DNA from: Marinomonas shanghaiensis
GTDB taxonomy: Bacteria > Pseudomonadota > Gammaproteobacteria > Pseudomonadales > Marinomonadaceae
DNA: 64,000 nucleotides
Assembly (NCBI RefSeq): GCF_003259175.1
Contig: NZ_QGOK01000005.1
Span: forward strand, 361,947-425,946
Direction: 5' to 3'
Positions 56,093 to 64,000 of the stretch are shown piece after piece (position 1 is the first letter of the stretch; the number at the start of each line of letters is the position of its first letter). A model generated the notes under the pieces. That model made no database searches. It saw nothing but the letters and a program-made list of their open reading frames with translations, and was not told the origin of the DNA. The position numbers and the translations under genes were made by a program.

Positions 56093-57397
56093 TTATTTGC
56101 TGTAACGGAGTACTTTTTTGTTGGCATCCGAAAGCGCTTCTTGTGCACTTTCTTTGCCGAGTAAAATCGATTGAATGGCGCTTTCCATCGTGCTATCGAT
56201 ACGTGCACCATTTTTTGCAATCGGAGGAAGATACGTTTCGGACTGCGACATGGTCAGAAAGGCCGAAGAGTCGATATTGCGTTGCATTTGGGCACCAACG
56301 GCTTTTTCAGCCATGCCTTTAATCGCTGGGAAGACCACACCTTTTGATGCGACGACGCTTTGACAATCGGCAGAACCCAAATATTTCACCCATTGCCACG
56401 CTTCTTCTTTATGCTTAGAGCCGCTCCAAATCGAATCGGCAAGACCGTTAAACATAGTGGCGCGTTTACCTGATGGGCCTTTAGGCAGAGGAATCCAGTG
56501 ATACTTATTCTTCACATTGTTATCGAAGTAGGTAATCATCCATGACCCCTGAGGAATAATGGCAGCTTTGCCTGCGATAAACATCGAGTCTGAGCCAAGA
56601 GACTGTGTGTTTTTAAAATCAGCTGAAAGGCCTTTTTTAGGCAGTCCGGCAAGGTAATCTAGCGTGTCAGCAAGTGACTTATGATCGTAATAGAATTCGC
56701 TTCCCCAAGGTTTATCTTGAAATTTAAAGCCGTTTGAAACCGCAAAATGACTCCACTCAATCTGCCCCATCATGCCGCCCGCACCAGGATTCTGGTAGCC
56801 ATAAACCGCCACATTATTAGGATCAAATTTATCTGAGGTTGCGTTGTTGCCATTTTTATCCAGTGTTAGTTTGCGAACAATTTGCTCGAAGCTGCCACCA
56901 TCTTGTGGGTTCCATGTCATGAAATTTAGCTCGTCTAAAGTAACCCCCGCTTTTTCGGCTATGTCCATATTGACTATCATCGCAATAGTGTCCCAATCTT
57001 TAGGTAAACCAAACTGCTTGCCGTCTTTGCCCCATACTTCGTAAAGGCCGTCTGTGTAGATACTTGGATCCAGTTTGTCTCGTTCGATATAACTTGAAAG
57101 GTCCACAAGCTGGTTGTTTTTCACAAACTCCGGGTATTTTGCCAAATGGTCAGTAAACACATCGGGTGCAGTACCAGAGACAAAGCCAGTAGAAAGTGCT
57201 GTCCAGTAATCATCCCAACCAGATTGGGTGATTTTGACACTAATGTTCGGATGCTTTGCACTAAAATCCTTGGCGCACTGTTGGTAGGCTGGGAGTTGAT
57301 TCGAATCCCAAAGTACATATTTTATTTCCACCGCGTGAGCAGCACTTGCACTGACTGCAACGGCAAGGGAAGTGAAGGTAAGACGTTTTATTTTCAT
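56093..57397 (-). CDS. ABC transporter periplasmic sugar-binding protein
   Basis: Extracellular solute-binding protein of 434 residues (family 1, MalE/UgpB type). The signal peptide spans about 1-22 (MKIKRLTF through AHA). ISVKITQSGWDDYWTALSTGFVSGTAPDVFTDHLAKYPEF and the MFNGLADSIWSGSKHKEEAWQWVKYL segment are typical of the family. AAAGGAG precedes the ATG by 8 bases. It lies 21 bp after the second permease and before the GH4 gene. Specificity is inferred to be an alpha-galactoside from the neighbouring enzyme. Confidence 0.92.
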   Translation of the reverse strand: MKIKRLTFTSLAVAVSASAAHAVEIKYVLWDSNQLPAYQQCAKDFSAKHPNISVKITQSGWDDYWTALSTGFVSGTAPDVFTDHLAKYPEFVKNNQLVDLSSYIERDKLDPSIYTDGLYEVWGKDGKQFGLPKDWDTIAMIVNMDIAEKAGVTLDELNFMTWNPQDGGSFEQIVRKLTLDKNGNNATSDKFDPNNVAVYGYQNPGAGGMMGQIEWSHFAVSNGFKFQDKPWGSEFYYDHKSLADTLDYLAGLPKKGLSADFKNTQSLGSDSMFIAGKAAIIPQGSWMITYFDNNVKNKYHWIPLPKGPSGKRATMFNGLADSIWSGSKHKEEAWQWVKYLGSADCQSVVASKGVVFPAIKGMAEKAVGAQMQRNIDSSAFLTMSQSETYLPPIAKNGARIDSTMESAIQSILLGKESAQEALSDANKKVLRYSK

Positions 57398-57418
57398 GAT
57401 ATATCTCCTTTGTTATTT

Positions 57419-58306
57419 TTATTTACCGCCAGTGAACTGGACAGATTCGACGATACGACGACCAAAAAAGAACAACATGATGATGGTCGGAATAGTGGCA
57501 ATGACGGTAGCTGCCATTAAACCTCCCCAATCAGGTTGGCCTTGAGGGGTTTGAGATTTAAATGACTGCAGGGCAACCGGTAAGGTTTTCATGCTGTCAT
57601 CGGTAGCAATCAGAAAGGGCCAGAGAAACTCATTCCACATATTGATGGTGGTTAAGGTGGCGACCGTCATCAATGGTGCCCAACTAAGTGGTAAGGCAAT
57701 TTTGAAAAAAATCATGAAAGAATTTGCACCATCAAGCTGAGCCGCCTCTTCAATATCTTTGGGTAAAGAAATAAAGAACTGTCGCAAAAAAAATACGGCG
57801 AAGCCGTGCATTAGGAAGAAAGGAGCCACCATGCCCAGCATGGAATTCAGTAATCCTAAATCTCTCATTAAGACGAAATTTGGGATCAAGGTAACCACAC
57901 TGGGGATCATCATTGATGCAACGAAGGCACCAAAAAGCAATTTGCTGCCATAAAAGGGAATACGAGCAAAAGCGTAAGCCGCTAATGCGCAGTTAAAGGT
58001 TTGTACAATGACAATAATGCCCGTAAAAATGACCGAGTTAATCATTGAGGTTGTGATGTTTATATTCGCACCGGAACCACCAGCGGCAATGGATTCCTCA
58101 GTACTCAATAGGCCAAAAATCTTCTTGTAATTAGACAAAGTAGGATTGTCAGGTAAGAGCTGTGTCGATGTCGTATAAAGCTCTCCTGCTGGTACAAATG
58201 ATGTCTTTGCAACAAACAATAATGGAAAGAGGGTCACCACCAACATGGTGATTAAGACCAACCAAGCAACGCAGCGAGCAGGGGTAATTTTTTTAATTAA
58301 GATCAC
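57419..58306 (-). CDS. ABC sugar permease, MalG-like
   Basis: Inner-membrane permease of 295 residues with six hydrophobic helices. The EAA loop ISLPKDIEEAAQLDGANSFMIFFKIALPLSWAP is clear. The start is GTG at 58306 and overlaps the upstream permease gene by 14 bp, so the two subunits are coupled. Confidence 0.92.
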   Translation of the reverse strand: MILIKKITPARCVAWLVLITMLVVTLFPLLFVAKTSFVPAGELYTTSTQLLPDNPTLSNYKKIFGLLSTEESIAAGGSGANINITTSMINSVIFTGIIVIVQTFNCALAAYAFARIPFYGSKLLFGAFVASMMIPSVVTLIPNFVLMRDLGLLNSMLGMVAPFFLMHGFAVFFLRQFFISLPKDIEEAAQLDGANSFMIFFKIALPLSWAPLMTVATLTTINMWNEFLWPFLIATDDSMKTLPVALQSFKSQTPQGQPDWGGLMAATVIATIPTIIMLFFFGRRIVESVQFTGGK

Positions 58307-59177
58307 TTTCGGAAGCCCTCATAATGTGCATTTGAAGAAGAGTGTAAGCCAACATAATCATGCATAAGGTGACTGACATTGCGGAGGCATAGCCCATTTT
58401 GTAAAAGCTAAAAGCGTTTTGAACGATGTAATAGACAATGACTCGAGTAGAATCGAGAGGGCCACCTGCCGTGGTGACGGCAATGGTGTCGAAGATTTGA
58501 AATGACCCTGTTACACTGGTGACTAAGACAAACACCATCACAGGTCTTAATAGTGGCAGCGTGATTTTGCGGAACATTTGAAATTCTGTGACCCCTTCTA
58601 ATGATGCGGATTCATAGAGGTACTTGGGAATGGTTTGTAGGCCCGCCAAAAAAAGCATGGCGCATAACCCCATATGACGCCAAATGTTGATGGCGGCTAC
58701 TGATACCAGAGCTTGGTCTGGGTCTCCAAGATAGGCTTGAGGCGCTAAACCAAAAAAAGCAACCAAACTGTTCACTATGCCTAGAATCGGATCGAGCATC
58801 CACAGCCAAACTAACGCCACTAATACATTGGATAGTAAATATGGGAGTAGGATGGCGGCTTTGACAAAAAGAGATTTGGTTAAACGATCCATGGCAACGG
58901 CTAAAAACAATCCCAGCATAATTTGCAACGGAATATTAAGCAGCACGTAGTAGGCTGAGAGTTTTAAGCCATTCCAAAACTGATCGTCTTCTAGCATTTC
59001 GACATAATTGTCGAGTCCTACATAATATGGCTCACTCAGTAAGTTCCAGTCGGTGAAACTTATACCAACGGCCCTGCCAGCAGGCCATGCGTAAAAAAGC
59101 AAAAAGCCAATCAAAGCAGGAAAAATAAACAGGTATCCAAAGAGCGAGCTTTTCAATTTGCGCGACATAAATGACAT
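58293..59177 (-). CDS. ABC sugar permease, MalF-like
   Basis: Inner-membrane permease of 294 residues with six helices. Its EAA loop is TIPKYLYESASLEGVTEFQMFRKITLPLLRP. GAAGGAATCCCC lies just before the ATG. It is the first gene of the main sugar unit; the 128 bp upstream contain two operator-like palindromes. It is on the same strand as the ATPase gene but separated from it by this control region. Confidence 0.92.
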   Translation of the reverse strand: MSFMSRKLKSSLFGYLFIFPALIGFLLFYAWPAGRAVGISFTDWNLLSEPYYVGLDNYVEMLEDDQFWNGLKLSAYYVLLNIPLQIMLGLFLAVAMDRLTKSLFVKAAILLPYLLSNVLVALVWLWMLDPILGIVNSLVAFFGLAPQAYLGDPDQALVSVAAINIWRHMGLCAMLFLAGLQTIPKYLYESASLEGVTEFQMFRKITLPLLRPVMVFVLVTSVTGSFQIFDTIAVTTAGGPLDSTRVIVYYIVQNAFSFYKMGYASAMSVTLCMIMLAYTLLQMHIMRASESDLN

Positions 59178-59202
59178 GGGGATTCCTTCTTATTGTTATA
59201 GT

Positions 59203-59218
59203 ACTAACGCGCGTTAGT
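59203..59218. promoter_or_regulatory. LacI-type operator, proximal
   Basis: ACTAACGCGCGTTAGT is a perfect 16-bp palindrome with central CG, the form bound by LacI/GalR-family dimers. It lies 26 bp upstream of the MalF-like start, and its outer half ACTAAC matches the second palindrome. Confidence 0.75.
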
Positions 59219-59267
59219 TATTTGGTTAAAAAATTTTGCTACCAATTACTCATATAATAAATACTAA

Positions 59268-59283
59268 ACTAACACGTGTTAGT
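59268..59283. promoter_or_regulatory. LacI-type operator, distal
   Basis: ACTAACACGTGTTAGT is a second perfect 16-bp palindrome differing from the first only at the inner AC/GC pair. Its centre is 65 bp from the other. The AT-rich spacer likely contains the promoter (for example TATTAT-like sequences at about 59256-59263 on the minus strand). Confidence 0.75.
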
Positions 59284-59304
59284 AAAGGATTATTTTTTAT
59301 ACAG

Positions 59305-60408
59305 CTATCTATTTGGCAAAGCGCGATCAATCAATGTTTTGCCCGCTTGGTCGAATAAGTAACAGTCGCTCTGTTTGATTCCTACGCTTAACACATCACC
59401 GGATGCGAGTAGATTTTCACCAGAAATTTCAATGATTACTTTGTTGTCTTCAACTTGGCTGTAAAGATAACTGATGCCGCCAAGATGTTCTGCGACATCA
59501 ACTGTGATATCAAAATGAAAGCCATCTTCTTGCTTTGCTAAGTGGATGTGTTCTGGACGGAACCCTAGGGTTACAGGGTCTCCAATAGAAAGTTTATCTG
59601 ATTGAATTTTAAAGGGTATTTTTTGTCCATTAAAAGCAACCATAACCAAATTGTCAGCTTCAATATCACTGATCAGTGCGGGTAAAAAATTCATTTTGGG
59701 GGAGCCAATAAAACCAGCAACGAATGCATTGTTGGGATTGTGATACAAGTCCATAGGAGAGCCGACTTGTTCAATATGGCCTGCTCGTAGGACAACAATT
59801 TTATCCGCTAACGTCATAGCTTCCACTTGATCATGGGTAACATAAATCATCGTGGTTTTTAATTTTGCATGAAGTTGGGCAATCTGAATACGCATATCCA
59901 CACGCAATTCTGCGTCCAAGTTGGAAAGTGGTTCATCGAATAAAAAGACATCGGGCTCACGTACGATAGCTCGACCAATTGCTACGCGTTGTCGCTGACC
60001 GCCTGACAGTTGTCTTGGCTTGCGATCAAGTAGCTCATCAAGTTGCAGAATGTGACTGGCCTTGGTAATTCTTGTGTGAATGTTTTCTTTTGATTCACCA
60101 CGCATTTCCATGCCAAAACTCATATTTTCTCTGACGCTCATATGCGGATAGAGGGCATAAGATTGAAATACCATGGCAACGCCTCGATTAGCTGGCGCGA
60201 CGTTATTCATATTTTTATCTGCAATCTCAATAACACCTTCCGTTATTTCTTCAAGACCTGCAATTAAACGTAATAACGTTGATTTACCGCAGCCGGAAGG
60301 GCCAACGAAAACCACAAATTCTCCATCGCACAGTTTAAGGTTCACACCGTGAATCGTTTCTAGTTTATCGAAGCGTTTGGTTACATTTTTTAGGGTTATA
60401 TTTGCCAT
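59305..60408 (-). CDS. sugar ABC transporter ATP-binding protein (UgpC/MalK/MsmK-like)
   Basis: 367-residue ATPase for the MalFG-like permeases. Walker A GPSGCGKST, signature LSGGQRQRVAIGRAIVREP, Walker B VFLFDEPLSNLDAELR and the H-loop THDQVEAMTLADKIVVL are all intact. The C-terminal OB-fold (about 240-360) is the regulatory domain of this group. AGGAAATAAC precedes the ATG. It is separated from the permease genes by the operator region, so it may have its own promoter near the palindrome at 60435-60457. Confidence 0.92.
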   Translation of the reverse strand: MANITLKNVTKRFDKLETIHGVNLKLCDGEFVVFVGPSGCGKSTLLRLIAGLEEITEGVIEIADKNMNNVAPANRGVAMVFQSYALYPHMSVRENMSFGMEMRGESKENIHTRITKASHILQLDELLDRKPRQLSGGQRQRVAIGRAIVREPDVFLFDEPLSNLDAELRVDMRIQIAQLHAKLKTTMIYVTHDQVEAMTLADKIVVLRAGHIEQVGSPMDLYHNPNNAFVAGFIGSPKMNFLPALISDIEADNLVMVAFNGQKIPFKIQSDKLSIGDPVTLGFRPEHIHLAKQEDGFHFDITVDVAEHLGGISYLYSQVEDNKVIIEISGENLLASGDVLSVGIKQSDCYLFDQAGKTLIDRALPNR

Positions 60409-60434
60409 ATTTTGTTATTTCCTATTTTGTTTTT

Positions 60435-60457
60435 ATAATGGAACACAGTTCCATTAT
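60435..60457. promoter_or_regulatory. perfect 23-bp palindrome upstream of the sugar ATPase gene
   Basis: Arms ATAATGGAAC (60435-60444) and GTTCCATTAT (60448-60457) are exactly complementary around ACA. It lies 27 bp before the ATPase ATG. The core GGAAC-N3-GTTCC differs from the two LacI-type palindromes, so a different regulator is implied. A transcript hairpin is an alternative explanation. Confidence 0.5.
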
Positions 60458-60587
60458 TTTCTTCAATTGTACGTAAGTCAAGCGTGGCTTTGTACACTGG
60501 CTGTTTTTCAACAGCGAATAGGGAGGTTAAACATGGTTTTTTGTCGAAGAAGTGATTGATATGAAGGGGATAAATAAATAACTAGGG

Positions 60588-61823
60588 CTAAGGCAAAATA
60601 GGCTTAGCCGCGTCGCTATGTTTGGGCAATCCTAACGAAATGAGTGCGGTGAGACCGATAAAACCGGCTGAAAACCAAAGGCAAGTAGCGAGTCCGTAGT
60701 CTTGGTAAATCCAGCCTGATAGCACAGTACCAATCAGTCGCCCCATGGCGTTTGCCATGTAATAAAAACCCACATCGAGTGAGACGCCATCTTCGCCCGC
60801 GTAGCTGACGATCAAATAACTGTGCAGAGACGAATTCACCGCAAAGATGGCGCCAAAGACGAGTAGTCCCGTGATGACGGCAAATTCTATGTGCCAGTTG
60901 AAGTCTAACGCCAAGGCGATAAAAATAGGCGTGACGCCCAGCGCCAGTGCCCAACCCAAAGCGTGTCGCCCATCAGGCAATTTGCCTTGTGACTTGCCAG
61001 TGAGTTTTGGAGCAAGACTTTGCACTATGCCATAGGCAATGATCCACAGAGCCAAAAATCCCCCCACATACCAATGATCCCAGCCAAAGGTGCTGGCTAA
61101 AAACACAGGTAGCGCTACTACAAACCACACGTCTCGTGCGCCAAATAAAAATAGCCGAGCAGCGGAAAGGTAATTGACCGCTTTGCTCTTCGAGAAAATA
61201 TCGGTGAACTTGGGTTTGTTTTTGGCCTTACCAAGGTCTTTTTTAAGGCTAATAAGACTGGCAATCCATACGAAAGTCAGTGTGGCTGCCATGAGCAAAA
61301 CAGCCCCTTGGAATCCAAGCAAGCTTAACAGTGCGCCACCCAGAAAAAATCCGACGCCTTTTAAAGCATTTTTAGACCCTGTGAGAATGGCAATCCATTT
61401 GTATAATTGCCCTTGGGCATCGTTTGGTACGAGCAGTTTAATTGAGCTTTTGGCGCTCATTTTATTCAGATCTTTGGCAATGCCAGACAGAGCTTGCGCC
61501 CCCATCACCCAAGGTACGCTAAGCAAACTGGCAGGAACCATTAGCATGACAAGGGCCAGGATTTGCAGAAACAACCCTAGATTCATGGTGCGGTTTAAGC
61601 CAAGCCGAGCACCGAGCCAGCCGCCCACCAAATTGGTAATCACGCCAAACACTTCGTAAAAAATAAACAACATGGCGATTTCAAAAGGGCTATAACCTAG
61701 CCCGTAGAAATACAACACCACCAACATACGCAAGGCGCCATCGGTTAACGTGAAGGCCCAATAATTGCCAGCCACTATCATGTATTGACGGATTTGCGGG
61801 GAAAACTGTGCCAGCCATGTCAT
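60588..61823 (-). CDS. arsJ: organoarsenical efflux MFS transporter ArsJ
   Basis: Major-facilitator permease of 411 residues with about 12 helices that exports 1-arseno-3-phosphoglycerate, which then decomposes outside to arsenate. The N terminus (YMIVAGNYWAFTLTDGALRMLVVLYFYGLGYSPFEIAMLFIFYE) and the GIAKDLNKMSAKSSIK segment match the ArsJ group. AAGGAATAATCC precedes the ATG. It follows the GAPDH gene by 6 bp, and the pair with arsR upstream is the known arsR-gapdh-arsJ arrangement. Confidence 0.9.
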   Translation of the reverse strand: MTWLAQFSPQIRQYMIVAGNYWAFTLTDGALRMLVVLYFYGLGYSPFEIAMLFIFYEVFGVITNLVGGWLGARLGLNRTMNLGLFLQILALVMLMVPASLLSVPWVMGAQALSGIAKDLNKMSAKSSIKLLVPNDAQGQLYKWIAILTGSKNALKGVGFFLGGALLSLLGFQGAVLLMAATLTFVWIASLISLKKDLGKAKNKPKFTDIFSKSKAVNYLSAARLFLFGARDVWFVVALPVFLASTFGWDHWYVGGFLALWIIAYGIVQSLAPKLTGKSQGKLPDGRHALGWALALGVTPIFIALALDFNWHIEFAVITGLLVFGAIFAVNSSLHSYLIVSYAGEDGVSLDVGFYYMANAMGRLIGTVLSGWIYQDYGLATCLWFSAGFIGLTALISLGLPKHSDAAKPILP

Positions 61824-61829
61824 AGTGGA

Positions 61830-62840
61830 TTATTCCTTATCGCCGAGACCCACCATGCGCACCAACTCAGCGGTGCGATTGGCGTAGCCCCATTCATTAT
61901 CGTACCAAGCGTAGAGTTTGACCTGGGTGCCATTGATCACCATGGTGGATAAGGCATCGATAATACTGGAACGTGGATCGGTTTTATAATCAATAGACAC
62001 CAGTGGGCGTTCTTCGTATCCCAAAATGTCTTTTAGCTCGGTCTCGGCAGCCGTTTTTAGCAGCTGATTGACTTCTTCTACCGTGGTGTCCCGTTCGACT
62101 TCAAACACACAGTCGGTTAACGACGCATTGGCTAAGGGAATACGAACCGCATGACCATTTAATTTGCCTTTTAATTCAGGGAAAATATGCGTAATGGCAG
62201 TGGCCGACCCAGTTGTAGTTGGGATTAAGCTCATGCCACAAGCGCGGGCGCGACGTAAATCTTTATGGGGCGCATCAAGAATAGTCTGGGTGTTGGTAAT
62301 GTCATGAATCGTGGTCATGGAGCCGTGTTTAATGCCCAGATTCTCATGAATCACCTTCACCACAGGCGCCAAACAGTTGGTGGTGCAAGAGGCCGCCGTC
62401 ACTATCGTGTGTTGGGCTTTATCGTACAAATGCTGGTTAACACCCATTACTACGTTCAACACACCGTCTTCTTTGACTGGCGCGGTGACCACAACACGTT
62501 TAACACCTTGGTCAAGATAGGCTTGCAGTAGGGCTTTGCTTTTCATTTTGCCACTGGCTTCGATCACCACATCACAACCAGACCAATCAGTGTCTGCAAT
62601 GTTTTTATTTTGTGTGCAAGCAATACGTTGACCATTGATGATCATCCTATTGTTTTCGGCTTGCGCGTCGTGGTGCCAACGCCCGTGAACTGAATCAAAG
62701 GTGATTAAATGCGCCAGTGTCGCAGCATCACCAGCGGGATCGTTGATCTGTACAAACTCGACCTCGTCCCAATCAAACGCCGCCCGAAAAGACAAACGAC
62801 CCATACGACCAAAACCATTAATACCGACTTTAATTGTCAT
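61830..62840 (-). CDS. ArsJ-associated glyceraldehyde-3-phosphate dehydrogenase
   Basis: 336-residue NAD-dependent GAPDH that in ars operons uses arsenate instead of phosphate to make 1-arseno-3-phosphoglycerate. The Rossmann opening is [15 protein letters not shown], the catalytic Cys is in AASCTTNC, and the C-terminal [13 protein letters not shown] is intact. The start is ATG at 62840, with GAGG just upstream; a GTG precedes it. The position directly before arsJ supports a detoxification rather than central-metabolic role. Confidence 0.9.
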   Translation of the reverse strand: MTIKVGINGFGRMGRLSFRAAFDWDEVEFVQINDPAGDAATLAHLITFDSVHGRWHHDAQAENNRMIINGQRIACTQNKNIADTDWSGCDVVIEASGKMKSKALLQAYLDQGVKRVVVTAPVKEDGVLNVVMGVNQHLYDKAQHTIVTAASCTTNCLAPVVKVIHENLGIKHGSMTTIHDITNTQTILDAPHKDLRRARACGMSLIPTTTGSATAITHIFPELKGKLNGHAVRIPLANASLTDCVFEVERDTTVEEVNQLLKTAAETELKDILGYEERPLVSIDYKTDPRSSIIDALSTMVINGTQVKLYAWYDNEWGYANRTAELVRMVGLGDKE

Positions 62841-62976
62841 CACAACCTCAAATAAATAATGCGAATAAATACAAAGAGTGAGCCGTAAACGGGCTCATCT
62901 ATCACCGATCCGAAAAACCTAGATACATCCTAGACATTAAAGACCTTATCTTTTTTTATTGCTGCCACTCTCAGAA

Positions 62977-63324
62977 TTAAACGCAGCAAGCGACCGCTCG
63001 GTCTGGTCGATCACCCATTGCTTGCAGTTGCTCTTGGTTAATGATAATGAAATCTTCATTCTGACGAGCGGTTTCAGAAAGTACGCTCAACGCCCATTCG
63101 GGCAATGTTTTACTGATACTGTAAAATACCCATTGTCCCTGACGACGGTCGGTTAACAAACCACATTGACGTAACTGAGCCAAATGACGAGAAATTTTAG
63201 GTTGGGTTTCATCGAGCGCTCGCATTAGCTCACAGACACACAGTTCTTGTTCTAACTGAATAAGCAGCATGCAGCGTAAGCGTGTTTCGTCAGCGAGGCA
63301 TTTGTAAAATTGTATGGGACTCAA
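62977..63324 (-). CDS. arsR: ArsR-family arsenic-responsive repressor
   Basis: Winged helix-turn-helix repressor of about 115 residues. SPIQFYKCLADETRLRCMLLIQLEQELCVCELMRALDETQPKISRHLAQLRQCGLL is close to the E. coli ArsR pattern, with the metalloid-binding Cys29 and Cys31 in ELCVCEL. The C terminus carries an additional Cys pair (ACCV). The best start is TTG at 63324, which has AGGAG exactly 5 bases upstream; the longer frame from ATG 63384 adds 20 residues without family resemblance. It heads the arsR-gapdh-arsJ unit. Confidence 0.9.
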   Translation of the reverse strand: MSPIQFYKCLADETRLRCMLLIQLEQELCVCELMRALDETQPKISRHLAQLRQCGLLTDRRQGQWVFYSISKTLPEWALSVLSETARQNEDFIIINQEQLQAMGDRPDRAVACCV

Positions 63325-63406
63325 AGGTGACTCCTGAATGTAACTGGGCCATAAGGCACGCGTAGATCTTGCGGTATTGAACATAATAATACATGTGTTT
63401 TTTAAA

Positions 63407-63433
63407 ATATATGAAAATTAATATATATGAAAA
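63407..63433. promoter_or_regulatory. AT-rich direct repeats upstream of arsR
   Basis: ATATATGAAAA occurs twice (63407-63417 and 63423-63433) with a 16-bp period, between arsR and the divergent lipoprotein gene. Position fits an ArsR operator or promoter element. Assignment is tentative. Confidence 0.35.
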
Positions 63434-63530
63434 AAAAGATAAGATAGGGGCTTTTGTCATCTTTCTGTCATGTAGATCTTTCATTATGGGGTTATTCAAT
63501 TTTAAACAATCCACTTGAGAGGGTACTACT

Positions 63531-63827
63531 ATGAACAAAAGCAAACTTGCTATCGCTGTTTTACTCGGCGCTTCTTTGAGCGCTTGCGCTTCTACAGCGA
63601 CAGAAACGTCTATGGCTTCAAAATACGATATAGATGGTTTCAAAACAGAGATTGAAGACGGTCGCCTTTGGGTATTTGAAGAAGGCTCTGAGGACTTGGC
63701 GTTTTTCAAACAACATGGTGAACCAGCTAAGCAATTTACCAGCATTGGTACAGGACCAAACGGTATGACAGTGAAAGCCGCAAGCCAAGAAGCGTTAGAC
63801 AAATATCTTTCCAGCTACAAAAAGTAA
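63531..63827 (+). CDS. small hypothetical lipoprotein
   Basis: 98 residues. The signal peptide (MNKSKLAIAVLLGASLSAC) ends in a lipobox LSAC, so residue 19 is probably the lipidated Cys. The mature part, about 80 residues, is soluble and mixed alpha/beta in look (YDIDGFKTEIEDGRLWVFEEG, then EALDKYLSSY). I recognise no family. A GAGAGG is present about 10 bases before the ATG. It is divergent from arsR and is followed by a strong terminator. Confidence 0.78.
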   Translation: MNKSKLAIAVLLGASLSACASTATETSMASKYDIDGFKTEIEDGRLWVFEEGSEDLAFFKQHGEPAKQFTSIGTGPNGMTVKAASQEALDKYLSSYKK

Positions 63828-63878
63828 GTTTAAAGAAGGTCGTTCTTTAGAGTGGCTTTTTGCATGCTGACACTAAAC

Positions 63879-63919
63879 AAGCCCCAACAGAACAAGGTCG
63901 TTTTGTTGGGGCTTTTTTT
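63879..63919 (+). terminator. intrinsic terminator after the small lipoprotein gene
   Basis: AAGCCCCAACAGAAC (63879-63893) pairs with GTTTTGTTGGGGCTT (63900-63914) with one wobble across a 6-nt loop, and a T run follows to 63919. The rest of the window to 64000 shows nothing recognisable. Confidence 0.92.
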
Positions 63920-64000
63920 GTTTATTTTTCCGAATATAAAGACGTTGCGGTGGTGCGACTGGTTTTTTTGTCGTGCTTTAGCGCGTCAAGGGGGTTGCAA

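Noticed and set aside
60588..61823. MFS gene as part of the neighbouring sugar-uptake locus
   Set aside because: Its sequence fits ArsJ and it is 6 bp from an ArsJ-associated GAPDH with arsR upstream; the sugar locus ends before it.

Overview
The window looks like chromosomal DNA of a marine gammaproteobacterium of the Oceanospirillales, most likely Marinomonas or a close relative. That is an inference from gene content and protein style (ntrBC/glnA, aruF/aruG pair, tatABC-hisE-ubiB-ubiE, BipA, ThiI with rhodanese domain, HipB-like/GH4 accessory genes, REP-like repeats); no database was searched. Genes are densely packed on both strands. No phage, insertion sequence, rRNA operon or CRISPR array was seen.

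Layout. 1-2.3 kb: the end of a branched-chain amino acid ABC transporter (livM-livG-livF) with a clear terminator. 2.4-8.2 kb: tsaC, a DUF3461 gene, then the nitrogen control block ntrC-ntrB and glnA, with NtrC-like sites and a sigma-54 promoter. 8.2-13.3 kb: thiI, typA, dtd and an ornithine-cyclodeaminase-family gene. 13.4-21 kb: tatC-tatB-tatA-hisE-ubiB-ubiE (no ubiJ), a dsbA/diguanylate cyclase pair, engB, then a REP-like tandem array. 21-28 kb: gshA and arginine succinyltransferase pathway genes (aruF-aruG-astD-astB). 28-36.3 kb: two LysR regulators, an RND efflux pair and an mmsA-type dehydrogenase. 36.4-42.2 kb: a ClpP-fold-like lipoprotein, a DUF1289 gene, radA, a GNAT-nitrilase fusion, and amtB/glnK behind a second sigma-54 promoter. 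42.6-53.2 kb: ubiK, a Trp-rich small protein, comM, a BASS transporter, rep, a cytochrome c, a YgiN-like monooxygenase, tRNA-Arg(CCG), an unrecognised membrane/coiled-coil protein, nhaR-like, hpf and an unrecognised 312-residue protein.

53.2-60.4 kb is accessory DNA. A frameshifted HipB-like antitoxin gene and the first codons of its probable hipA partner are cut off by a sugar-uptake locus. That locus holds a LacI-family regulator, a GH4 alpha-galactosidase, a binding protein, two permeases and an ATPase. Two matching 16-bp palindromes sit at the start of its main transcription unit. 60.6-63.4 kb is an arsenic locus (arsR, ArsJ-associated GAPDH, arsJ) for the arsenate to 1-arseno-3-phosphoglycerate efflux route. 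The window ends with a small lipoprotein gene and a strong terminator.

Working together: NtrB/NtrC, GlnA, GlnK and AmtB form one nitrogen-status circuit visible at both gene and promoter level. The Aru/Ast enzymes would release nitrogen from arginine and Liv would import branched-chain amino acids. UbiB, UbiE and UbiK belong to ubiquinone biosynthesis, and Tat and DsbA to envelope protein export and folding. The most unusual items are the decayed hipBA locus at the edge of the galactoside island, the operator architecture of that island, the 85-bp REP-like tandem array, and two orphan proteins (49.4 and 52.2 kb) I could not place in a characterised family.
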